DNA from: Adenophora triphylla var. japonica
Taxonomy: Eukaryota; Streptophyta; Magnoliopsida; Asterales; Campanulaceae
Length of the DNA stretch: 64,000 bases
Assembly: GCA_022495995.1 (NCBI GenBank)
Contig: JAFEMH010006983.1
Coordinates: 42,297-106,296, forward strand
Direction: 5' to 3'
The notes beneath the pieces are model-generated. The model had not been told where the DNA came from. It made no database searches and saw only the letters and a program-made list of their open reading frames with translations. The position numbers were made by a program, and so were the translations under genes. Below, in pieces: positions 47,805 to 58,377 of the stretch (positions are counted from its first letter, which is position 1; every line of letters starts with the position of its first letter).

Positions 47805-50800
47805 GATTTTACGTCATAGCAATGGTACTTGAGTTGTCACGAGAAGATGGGAATGTTTGATAATTCAATTCCAAAGTCTTGAAGTTGACTTTTAAGGTAG
47901 AGAATTTGTGAACAACACAAGCTGCGGCAATGTACTCGGCCTCGGCGGTTGAGGTTGCAAGCGAGGTTTGCTTTTTGCTTGACCATGAGATAATCCTTGA
48001 TCCAACAAGCGGCATCCACCACTAGTGGATTTTACGTCTAGATTGCACCTGCATAGTCGAGTCGGTGAATCCAACTAGGGAGAATGGGGATTCGGTGGGA
48101 TACCATAGGCCAAAATCGGGGTTCCTTTGATATATCTCAAAATTCTCTTGGCAGTGAGAGATGAGATTCTTTGGGATTGGCTTGAAACCTAGCACATAGA
48201 CATACACTAAACATTATGCTGGTCTTGAAGGCATCGAGATATAGGAGAGATCCTATGTAGCTTACGTAAAGTGTTGGATTTACACTTTGACCATCTTGAT
48301 CGGCATGAAGCTTGGTTGTGGTTGACAAGGGAGTTTTAGCGGGGATGCGGTTGCATGTCAAACTTTTTGATCATTTCCCTTGAGTATTTGGCTTGGTTGA
48401 TGAAGATTCCTTCCTTCATTTGCTTGACTTGAAGGCCTAGGAAGAATGTGAGCTCACCAATCATGCTCATCTCAGCGATCCTTCATGATATCTCCAAATT
48501 CGGTGCACAAGTTCTCATTTGATGAGCCAAAGATTATGTCATCAACATAGACTTGGATGAGCAAGCGATCATCTCCATATTTTTGATAAACAAGGTGTTA
48601 TCAATATGTCCTTTGGTGAATCCTTTTCCAAGAAGATATCTAGATAGGGTGTCATACCAAGCTCTAGGTGCTTGTTTAAGCCCATACAATGCTTTGTTCG
48701 GTTTGAATACATGATCGGGAATTTTGGATGCTCAAAACCGGGGTTGAGATACAAACACTTTTCATTTAGAACTCCATTTAGAAATGCACTCTTGACATCC
48801 ATCGAAAAACTTTCATCTTCTTGAATGAAGCATAGGCAAGAAATAGCCTTATAGCTTCAAGTCTTGCAACAGTGCAAAGGTCTCATCATAGTCAATGCCT
48901 TCTTCTTGTCTATAACCTTGAGCAACCAGATCTGGCCTTGTTTCTAATTACAATACCTTCTTCATTCATCTTGTTTCTAAAAACCCATCTTGTTCCAATC
49001 ACGGTTTGATTTCTTGGTTTAGGAACAAGTTGCCATACTGTTTCTTTCAAAGCTGCTCCAGTTCTTCTTCCATGGCTTCAATCCGATCGGCATCTTGGAG
49101 TGCTTCATTTATCTTCTTTGGTTCCACTTGGGATATGAATGCACTCATGAGAAAGGGATGTTATGCAGGCTGGGGTTTTATCAATTTGAAGGGCGATGTA
49201 AAGATCTTTATTGGGTGGAATGATATGGGTAATTGTGGTTTCATCATTGGTTTTGAGAGGAGAAGGAGGATTATTGGATGAAGATGGGAGGAGGTTAGAA
49301 GATGGATTAGATGAGGAATTGGGATGGGTGTCGGCTAAGGGTTGGGTTTGTCGGTAGGGTTGATTTGTCGGCTAAGTGAGGATTTTGAGGAAGATCGATC
49401 GAGGATGACTATTTATTTGAATATTTTCTTCCTCATCCATTGGATTGAAGGTGGGAGAGATTTACGTTGACTTTGTTGGCTTGATTGGTTGTTGATGAGA
49501 GTGGGATGGTTGATGGGTATGCGGCGTAGGATGGGCATCGGATGAATTTCTTGGAACCATGTATGGAAGGTTTGATGAATCTTGTTCATGGCGAGAATAG
49601 TTGAATCAAGAATGGGGGATGATTCGGGGAGATTATCTAGATTTCCCAATCCTTCATCAAAATCACATAATTCGGTTATACTTTGATCATTGTTTTCATC
49701 AAAGTCAACATGAATAGATTCTTCCACAACAAGTCTTCTTTTGTTGTACACTCTATAAGCTTTGCTTGTGTTAGAGTATCCAAGAAAAATTCCTTCATCA
49801 CTTTTGGAGTCAAATTTGTCCAAATTGTTCTTGCCATTGTTGTGGATGAAGCATCTACTTCCAAAGTCGTGAAAGTAGGAAATGGTAGGGACTTTGTTGT
49901 TCCATAATTCATATGGAGTCTTCTTGTGAAATTTGTTGATCGGGGTTTTGTTTTGAACATACACGGCGGTGGTAACGACTTCACCCCAAAAATATTTTGG
50001 GAGATTATGTTACGACGGCATTGTTCTTCTTTGCCTCACAGTTGTTCTGTTTTCCTTTCTGACACCATTTCTTTGTGGAGTTCTTGGGGCTGAAAAATTG
50101 TGATCTATGCCTTTTGAATCACAATATTCTTCCACTCCGGTGTTCTCAAATTCCTTTCCATGGTCGAGATCGATCTTGATGATGGATGTCCCTTTTTGAT
50201 TTTGAATTTTGTTGAATAGCTTTATCGGACGGCTAAGGGTGTCACTTTTGGATTCAAGAAGAATGATCCAAGTGAATCTTGTGAAATCATCAACAACAAC
50301 TAGGGAGTATCTTTTTCCTCCTAAAGATCTAGTTCTTATGGGTCCAAAAAGATCCATATGAAGCGATTCAATAGGTCTTGAGGTGTCGACTTGGTCTTGG
50401 GTTTGAATGAGGATTTCTTTTGCTTCCCACATTGGCATGCTTTGCACGATTTATCCTTTTTGAATGGGATCTTTGGTAGACCTGCGACAAGATTGGAATT
50501 TGCAAGCTTGGAAATGGTTTTGTGATTGAGGTGAGCCAATCTCTTGTGCCATAGCCATGACATATCGAGATTGATTGAAAGACGAGAGCGGTGGCGGTTG
50601 AAGTTTCCACAATCTCTAAGCTCGAAGCAATAGAGATTTCCTTTTCTTGATCCGTTAGGATGACTTTATTGTTTTTATCTTTAACGGTGCATTTGTCTTT
50701 AGTACAAACAACATGATATCCCTTGTCACGAGATTTGACTAATCTTTGATCAAATTGTGTTTGAGACCTTCCACATAGGATACATTTGTAAAAATGATAT

Positions 50801-50960
50801 CTTTTGTAACAAGATTTCTGATCCTTTGACCTTAGCTTGGGAATTGTCACCAAAGGTTACATTTGGACCATTTTTAGGGAATATTGTTGCAACCAATCTT
50901 TATTGAAGGTCATATGTCTACTACAACCACTATCTAAGTACCGAGAGACCTTTCACTGGA
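47805..50960 (-). pseudogene. Copia pol: protease, integrase, reverse transcriptase, RNase H
   Basis: Order on -: protease motif YLDSGCSRHMTFNKDW (about 50943-50893); integrase zinc finger WHKRLAHLNHKTISKL...CKACQCGKQ (50563-50400); integrase core with LHMDLFGP, a DLDHGKEFEN segment and PQRNGVRKENRT (50447-50010); integrase C-terminal part with KTPYELWNNKVPTISYFHDF and GIFLGYSNTSKAYRVYN (49964-49413); RT with MDVKSAFLNG (48802) and the catalytic YVDDIIFG (about 48537-48514); RNase H with SWSSKKQTSLATSTAEAEYI (48015-47809). Frames change many times. Several breaks sit where a CG could be a damaged CAG, for example the RNase H DSDYAG region near 48060. It would not make a working polyprotein as written. 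Confidence 0.95.
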
Positions 50961-51099
50961 TACGCAAAACAAAAAATAAGATTTATGGTACCACTTTTTA
51001 TTCTTTTGGGTCGAAAGGATTAGTTTTCTTTGGAGCCCTAACATTGTTCATTGATCCCTTATTGAAGAAGCTGGTTTAGGGTATGGTAATATGACATGA

Positions 51100-53305
51100 T
51101 TTGCATCATGTAAGGTGTAAGAACAGTGGATTGGGAAGGATTGAAGTAGTGGTTTGGGTTCTTTGTATTGGGGTTGAAGCGAAAATTATTTGAATGGGAT
51201 GACCTTGGAGAGTCATTTTGATGAGCATGGCTTCTTCCATTTGAATCTTGCCATTGAGGTTTTTGTTTTTGGTGTATTTATGCTTGTTGTAGAATCTTTG
51301 TTGCCTTGGGGTTCTTTGTTGTTTGGAGGAACTTGGGTATGCTGTCATGCCTTGGTACATGCATCGACCCTTGGGCAGCGACGGGGCTTGGCCCGACTAG
51401 CACCTTTTGCGGCTTGACTTCTTCCTTTATATTGGCCCCTTTTTGAACCCAAATAAACTTGCTTCCTTGAACTTTATTTGGTCCTTCCTTTGATTGACTA
51501 GGGCCACCCAAGATTTCCTTTTCTTTTCCTTTGGTTTGAATGGGATAGGTTTGAGTTTGATATTTGCCCGAGCTCGGGTTTTCTAGAACCATTTTTTCAA
51601 TGGCCCTTTCACCGGTGGGAGGAGTGTACACTTTTTGTGTAGGATCATCGGCTCCAATCCTGTTTTGTCACTTGGACGCCTTTGGGTGTAGGTGAAAAGA
51701 GATAATGCTTTGCTTGACATGTTCCATGAATCTATTTTCTTTTTAAGAGCATCATTTTCTTTTTCAAGATTGCGAGTTTTTGACAATTTTCATGATTATT
51801 AGATGTCTCATTTATCGAGATCCATGTTTTGTTTTTCAAGCATGATGCATTGATCTCTTAGCCCTTGGCATGCTTTTTCAAGCTCGAAATGGTTTTGTGA
51901 GGTTGTCAATGGTTGAGGATTGGGAAAGGTTCTCATTGACCAATGAAGCAAAGCTAGTTTTTGTTTTTGGTTTGAATTAAAAGAGTGCAAACTAATTGTT
52001 TAAAACCATCAATATTTAAAGAGTTAAAATCATGTACCTCTTTTAGTTCATCGGCGGCAAGTGCTTCCATCTCTTCCTCATTGTCGAGATTCTTCATCAT
52101 CTTCGGCCATAAGGCATATCATGGCTTCTTCTCCTTCAATTTGAGTCATCACTTGACATATACTCTTCATCACTGAATTTTGATGAGTCGGCAATCATGA
52201 CTTGCTCTTTGTTTTTGTCATGTTTATTTTTGGAGCAATTGTAGCGGTTGCACTTAGAGTGTGAATGATCTCTTTTGAGTATGTCATCTTCTTAGGTATG
52301 CGATTGTCCCTAGGTTTCCTTGGTTCGGGGCAATCGGATGAGTAATGTCCTTGCTTTCCACAATTGAAGCAATCAATTGTCTTCTTGTAGCTGTCTTGTT
52401 GGGCATTAGAGGTGGAGGGATTGAATTTCTTGTCAAAAGACTTCTTTTGAAATTTCATGGCATTTCGACGGCCATGGAAATGAGGCTTGGAATGTCTTCT
52501 TGGGAGATACATTTCTTGTGATTTGGAGGCGATGTTTATCTTTTGAAGAGCATTGTTGACAATGGTCTCAATGTCATGGTGAGTGATTGGCTTGTTGACG
52601 GGTTCTTGTGCGATTAAAGCTAAGGTTTGTGAAATGGAGGGGGCGATGGAATTTTATCATACCTTCCGGTTCATAGGCTTCAAGCTTTCCAAAATATTGC
52701 TCAAGCTGTCATGGTGCTCCATTCGAGATCCTTCTCTAATAGGTAATGCTACCTTCTCATATTCTTGAGGAGATTTGAGTAAATCTTGAGGCGAGAGATC
52801 TTGTTGTTCAAATGTTTTTCCATGATCGGTAATTGATCTAACAAGGTTCTCAAACCTTGGGTGGCGGCACTCACCTTTTCTCCGGGGTAGAACTTGAAAT
52901 TGTCTAATTGCCTAAGCAAGTTGTACAAGTTTTGTGTCCTAACAACTGGAGTGTTTAGTGAACTTGGTTTGAATAAGAGCCCATGCGGTTACGGCATTTG
53001 GTTCCTTAGCAATTTCTTGGGCTAGAGAGTCATTTACACTCTTTTGAAGAATGTTCTTGACTTTCAAGTTTGCACTTACCAATTGCTTTTCGGCTTGAGA
53101 CCAAGTTTACGGGGATTTGATTTTACTTGGTCCTCCATCGGTACTGACTTGAGTTGGGTATGACACTTCATTTTCTAGAACATACCGGTTCCAAATCTTT
53201 GTTTGCATCAAGATAAGTTTTTATCTTTGATGCATAGATCTCAAAGGATCCACGATCATCAATGTGTGGGATGTCTTTCTCATTATTTCTTCTTGGTTGA
53301 GGCAT
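51100..53305 (-). pseudogene. Copia gag with UBN2-type region and zinc knuckle
   Basis: It begins ATG 53305 (MPQPRRNNEKDIPHIDDRGS, FEIYASKIKTYLDANKD). Then come SQAEKQLVSANLKVKNILQK and AKEPNAVTAWALIQTKF (gag-polypeptide/UBN2-like region), the CCHC knuckle CFNCGKQGHYSSDC (about 52365-52325) and a coiled-coil stretch (LEKENDALKKKIDSW, about 51770-51720). Gag forms the virus-like particle that packages the element RNA. Several frameshifts and stops are present. Confidence 0.9.
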
Positions 53306-53360
53306 GGTGGGTTTGAAGAGAATCCTTCACAAGTTGTTAGACTTTTAAGTGTGAAGACAA

Positions 53361-53371
53361 GCTCGATACCA
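53361..53371 (-). promoter_or_regulatory. Primer-binding site (initiator tRNA-Met type), one base short
   Basis: On -, two bases after the 5' LTR end, the sequence is TGGTATCGAGC. The usual copia site is TGGTATCAGAGC, so this copy reads CG where CAG is expected. Confidence 0.85.
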
Positions 53372-53373
53372 AT

Positions 53374-54607
53374 TGAAAGGCCCTTGCTTGGTATGTAGAT
53401 GATCGAACGGCTATGGTATTGGCTTAGGCATCGGATGATAATTTGATTTGTGCGGCGGAATAAAAAGTGATTTGAAATAATGGTAGGACAACAAACACAA
53501 AGAGATAATGCAAGTGTGTGAATGTGATTGCAAAAATGTAATAACACGAGAGAATTTAAAGTGGTTCGAGTTCACTCCTCCTACATCCACCCTCATTTGT
53601 CAAACTTGACAAGTGAGATCAATTTTATTATAATCTTTAATCAACAAAAATTACAAATGATTGATTTAGGCAAGTTCCTTGAACTTCCTCTTCCTAATTA
53701 GTACGATCAACTAGGGATACACTTAAAGTACGATCTTAAGTGCTTTTACAACTTGAAGTACAGTCTCAAGATTTTACAAAATAACTAATACACTCAAAGT
53801 ACAGTCTTGAGTGATTACAAACTTATTCTACACCTAAAGTACAGTCTTAGGTGGTTGGGGTTTGTGAATTAACACACTTTGGGGTTGTTTTTGTTGGTGA
53901 AGAGGTTTAGGGGTGAAGGTTTTGGTTTGGAACGGGGTTTTAAAGGTAAGGATTGGTGTGTGTGTGTGTGGATTACGGGAGGTGTGTGTGGGTGTTTGGA
54001 AAGGGTTTTTGACTGGGAAAATGAGTATTTTTCGGTCGTTTTGTTAGAGGAAGAGATCCTCTATTTATACCCTTCAATGTAGCCGATTGGAATATGACAT
54101 TGCGGCTACATTAATGAGCTTTGGTAGTCTTTGTCCCACTTGTCCACATGCGAGGTCTTCATGAGTGTCTTGAGCTGTGAGCTTGAGCGAGAGCTTCTAG
54201 AAGGTCTTCGGTGGTCTTCATTGGTCTTCATTGATGGACTTGATAGCGTGAAGATGCGGGATCTAACTTGGTTGAGTTTGTGGTAACATGGTGTGAGACG
54301 GGAGATGGCTGTACGAGGGGGCGAAGTCATAGCTGTCGGATCATGGCAATGCTTAGCTATCGAAGAGGATCTCTAATAAAGGGCTGAGATGCACTTGATG
54401 ATCTTGATGACTTAGAGAGTGACTATGATTCATGTTTTTGATTGATTGTAAACATTGTATAAGAAAGAATCATATTTATCGAGACTCATAGGCATCAAAG
54501 TGAAGAATTATGACAGATAACATCTTTTGATATAAACCCTGTTCTATATATATATTCCTTTATCAAAACCAACTAACTAAGACATTGATCAAAGTTAGGT
54601 CCTAACA
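53374..54607 (-). repeat. 5' LTR (element orientation), 1,234 bp
   Basis: Matches 40808-42424 minus the 381-bp duplication. The promoter of the element would lie here. Differences between the LTRs cluster at CAG/CTG words. Confidence 0.95.
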
Positions 54608-54612
54608 ATTAC

Positions 54613-55112
54613 CTTGCGCAAAATCCTCAATGCTTCCTTCATATTCTTCAATAAGCAGTTTCTGTTCCACATATCTTTTCATTCTACCTTGGATGTGGTC
54701 TTTATACGGTTCGAAACCAGTATCCACAGCCAAGATACCAATATTTTCCGATCATTTTTGATAGCTTTCATGGCTGGATTCTTATCGATCTGAACAGCTG
54801 AGATCATAAAACTGTTCCCTGCCTGGTGGAATATCACAAATTTACATTAGTTTATAGATTGCACCACAGACATGTGCTTCCCCACACAGTAATTTTTATC
54901 AAATGGTTACACGTTAAATTATTAAAGTTCACCGAACTCCTTTATTCCCTTCCAACAACCCCCTGTTATAAATATTCATCACAGAAACATACCCTCACAT
55001 GCGTTGAGAATCTTGATCGCGGAAAAATCTGGAGAACTTTGAGGAACTTTTCTGGTTGAACTATAAGTCTAGCCTGTTGCTTTGAAGGACCAAACAAGTT
55101 ACACTCAGGGGC
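54613..55112 (-). pseudogene. Starch branching enzyme I-like gene fragment (two exons)
   Basis: Exon A (55112-54993; TTACAG| start, |GTATGT donor) reads FGPSKQQARLIVQPEKFLKV and SRFSTHVR, a plausible plastid transit region. Exon B (54822-54613; CACCAG| acceptor, CAAG|GTAAT donor) reads FMISAVQIDKNPAMKAIKND. Then, after a 1-base frameshift at about 54740, it reads ENIGILAVDTGFEPYKDHIQ and GRMKRYVEQKLLIEEYEGSI plus EDFAQG. The last parts match the N-terminal region of class I starch branching enzymes, which form alpha-1,6 links in plastid starch. The catalytic barrel is absent: after the copia element (40807 and leftward) no further exon was found. The phase-1 exon end fits the family junction FAQG|Y. 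Confidence 0.8.
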
Positions 55113-55735
55113 CTGTAATGAAATTAGTTGAGAGGTTATTTTCATATAGTTTAATAACTTATTTGAGAACGCAAGCAAGCACTGACATAACCAAGAAAAA
55201 AAGAGGACAAACTAGACGCAAATATGCCATATTTCGTTATGTGTGTATTGATTGGCATCAACAATAGAGCTAACACATTCCCATGCCCGCATAAAGAAAT
55301 GTCGTCTTATCTCTCTCTCTCTTCCCCAATCTTAGATGCACAGGTACAATAAGAATTTCAAATAGAACATTAAAAATGATCTCAATCATAAAAATGGATG
55401 GTTTAACAAAGGCGTCAAGTGTGAGTTTGACACCTCTGTGAATTTGATAAAAGACTAATTACTCATAGATTCTGAGATTCAGGTGTAATAATTGATGGGC
55501 AAAGCGTAAAAACCTACACCAAAAAACAAATTGTAGTAAAGCACTTTCCATTGTGATAGAGAACCTATACCATTATCTCTTAGTTGGGGAAAACTGCAGT
55601 AGCATATAGCATGGTCGTACTAGTACATCCGTGTGTAAGGCATGGTGGCTTCTCACTTTGAATGAGCAAAATGGAAAGAAGCTTCTTAAATCAGTAAATA
55701 GCTAATAAGATTATGTGCTTACTGCCTAACACATA

Positions 55736-55925
55736 CTCTCTCTGTTCAGAATAAAAGTCGCACTTTCCATTTTGGTTAGTCCCAAAATTAACGTCGCGTT
55801 TCTAAATAAGGAAAGTGACCTAGTGTAATTTTATCATTGTACAAGTAATGTACAAACTAGTAAAGCACCTTCCTTAAAAAAATGTTGACAAGTCAACTGC
55901 GACATTTATTCTTGGACGGAGGGAT
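55736..55925. mobile_element. Stowaway-like (Tc1/mariner) MITE, degenerate
   Basis: TA-flanked ends CTCTCTCTGTTCAGAATAAA and ...TTATTCTTGGACGGAGGGAT, with inverted GTCGCACTTTCC-like and GTCAACTGCGAC sequences inside. Confidence 0.7.
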
Positions 55926-56237
55926 TACATTGAGTTAAAAATGCTAAAGCTACAAAAGAGAGCATGGAACCCCCGATCCTACAGGAAATAGTGAGAACCA
56001 CAGATTTATAGCAATTTATTAAGTACCCTGGTCACCAGAATGGAGATAGTAACTTGTTTATCAAAAAGAATATCATAAAACTTGTTTGAAACTAAAATAA
56101 AATAAAACAAAATTATCATTGTTTTGTACCAAACAAGCACTAAATAGAACTGGAATAGACAGATTATCTACTTACCACTATAAAATCTTGATTTGGGATA
56201 TATTTAAACAATCCATTTGTAAGATTTCCCAAAGAAG

Positions 56238-56480
56238 CATACATTTTCCCCTAATTTTCTGTCTCTTTCTCTCTTATTCTTGAGGTGATCAAGAAAATCA
56301 CTCGCCTTTAACAACATAATCAAGAATAAACCCAGATGAGATTTCAAGAAAAGCATCTGCTTTCGTTGAGGTGATTTTGAAGCAGAGTGAAGCAAAGTAT
56401 ATACTTCTGATTTATTGGTTTTAATTTTGGATTTATTTCCCTAAGCCCACCAAAATTATCCAATTCTTCAAGAGGATAGG
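56238..56480. repeat. Dispersed copy of the CNL-upstream repeat
   Basis: GCATACATTTTCCCCTAATT through GAAGCAGAGTGAAGCAAAG matches 28690-28860 closely. The following TTTATTGGTTTTAATTTTGG matches 28945-29010. The two places are 27 kb apart and in the same orientation. Confidence 0.85.
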
Positions 56481-57395
56481 CTATTCATTATTTCTTTAGT
56501 ATCCATGCGTATGAATATATATTTCCCAAGGCCCCCTTAATTCAAGGAAAACTTAAATTCTCCAAACTACCCTTCCCCACTCAATCCCTAAAATACGCTC
56601 ACCATCCCCTTAATACGCTCACCATCCCCTTCAACCATCTTCCCCTTCCCTTTACCCCTACGTGACCAATATATTCTTTGACAACCTCCGATAACTGTCA
56701 TTTCCCGTCCGCCTCCATGCCAGTTGTCCCTTTTTCTCCCTGTTGGTCATCCTTAAAGCCCATCTCAACTTTAAACCCTATTGATGTCGGTCAAACTTCG
56801 TTCATGAAAAGCCCTCCCTTACGAATGAACGACGTAACACCCCTTCCTTCTTCGAGTGAGTTGTAGTCTCCAACCTCCACGGTCGGTCCAGTAGAATTTG
56901 GGGCCTAAGGCAAGACATATTATTTGGTCGAGGACCTTAAGTTACCTTCACGAGCAACAATGCTAAAGGCGTTATCGAATATCGACTTCTCTCTAATTTT
57001 TATTGTAGTCAAGCTTATGCAAGTAACCACACTACAAGAAAATGAGGATTTAGCTACAAAAATATTTTGTAGTTCAAAGTTTTACATTAGCGATGAATTA
57101 TTTATTCGTAGACAATTCTCTTTGTTTTTGCGACAATATTAGTTTTGTAGCCAAATGCTAGACTAAGAAAACAAAACAAAAATATTGTTGTTGAATGAAC
57201 TGCTAAAATTTTGATCCCAAGCAAATTTTTTGGCGCACTAAATTTCCCGTTCGAGTCAAAATGTAAATAAGATTTGGCTACAAAAATATAAATCATTTGC
57301 TATGAAATTATTGCATAGCCAAAATCACCCTTAAAATCACCCATAACATTATGCTAAAATCACTTCTAAAATTTAAATACATTCCATAATGAATA

Positions 57396-57677
57396 CTCCC
57401 TCCGTCCCACCTCACTTGACACCCTTGAGGTGGGCACAAGAACTAAGAAAAAAGAATAAAATAAAAAAAATGTGTGGTAGAAAATGAAGAGAGAAAATGA
57501 GTGGGGTAAATAGTAGTGTTGGTTGAATAAATTGAGTGGTGAAAAATGAAGAGTGAGAATGAGTGGTGGGGTAGAGTGAATATAAAATTATAAAAAGTAG
57601 GCTATTTTGGGAAGTGTCAAGTGAGCTGGGACGACCCAAAATGAAAATAAGTGTCAAGTGAGCTGGGACGGAGGGAG
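57396..57677. mobile_element. Stowaway-like (Tc1/mariner) MITE
   Basis: TA-flanked ends CTCCCTCCGTCCCACCTCAC and the inverse GAGCTGGGACGGAGGGAG; about 280 bp. Confidence 0.85.
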
Positions 57678-58377
57678 TATATTACAATTTATTTAATGAA
57701 TATGTTGGGTTAACTTATCAAATATAATAGAAGGTGCCATTAGCCTCCCTCAATTTAAAACCTATTTCTTACCTAATTCTATTATCGCTCACCACTTTTA
57801 AACTGCGGCCAACAGAACAGAAGTAACTGCGGCGATTGAGGCGCGGCGATTGAGAGACGATCCGGACGGCTTGAGAGTAGATAAAGACGTACGCTCTCAA
57901 CCGGCCGCAACCCACGTCAGCAGCAGCGGCAACCGGCCGCAACCTAATTCTCAGGTACGCTCTCAATCTATTCAACGGGTATGATAAATCTCAAATCTTG
58001 TCTTGTACTCCCTCTGCCCACCTCAAATTCACAAATTGTCTTTTTTACGTTAATTTCGATTGTCTTTGTTGTTTATTGTTTTTACCTAATCTTATCGAGG
58101 TCTGATTTTCCCCTAATTTGTATGGGTTTATTTGGTTTATTTCTTGCGTTGATCTTAATTTGTGTAAATGCTGTTTGAATCAATTGGTTTTAATGTTAAT
58201 GGTTTCTAGAGCAATGTTACTAGGTACTACTTATAAGCGTCGATTACTGATTGTTGGTAGACTCTGATATTATGGTATTTGATTTTGATCCTGTTGTGAA
58301 GTCGTGCTATTGATCGAGTTGTATACTGGTTTTGAGTTTAGAGATTACACTATTTGGGTCTGAATTAACTTTCATAG

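Larger units (their letters stand above)
40808..54607 (-). mobile_element. Ty1/copia LTR retrotransposon, 13.8 kb, with 5-kb accessory region
   Basis: LTRs run 40808-42424 and 53374-54607, with TG...CA ends on + (TGAAAGGCCC ... CCTAACA). A perfect 5-bp duplication ATTAC flanks the element (40803-40807, 54608-54612). Genes are on -: gag, then protease, integrase, RT and RNase H in copia order, then a long accessory stretch before the second LTR. A primer-binding site and polypurine tract are in the expected places for - orientation. Coding frames are interrupted many times. It is inserted 5 nt inside an intron of a starch-branching-enzyme-like gene. Confidence 0.97.
55113..57395. other. Intergenic; contains a MITE and a copy of the CNL-upstream repeat
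   Basis: No gene recognised. It holds a Stowaway-like element (55736-55925) and a block at 56238-56480 matching 28690-28870 and 28945-29010. The remainder is AT-rich with a pyrimidine-rich patch at 56560-56870. Confidence 0.6.

Noticed and set aside
52195..52512. CCHC knuckle as a possible pararetrovirus coat protein
   Set aside because: It lies inside an element with LTRs, a TSD and copia-order pol on the same strand, so it is copia gag.
57769..57975. 68-codon Arg-rich open frame on -
   Set aside because: No family resemblance; the GC-rich stretch looks more like a 5' leader on + with a CAG|GTACGC donor, but I could not tie it to the aminopeptidase exons.
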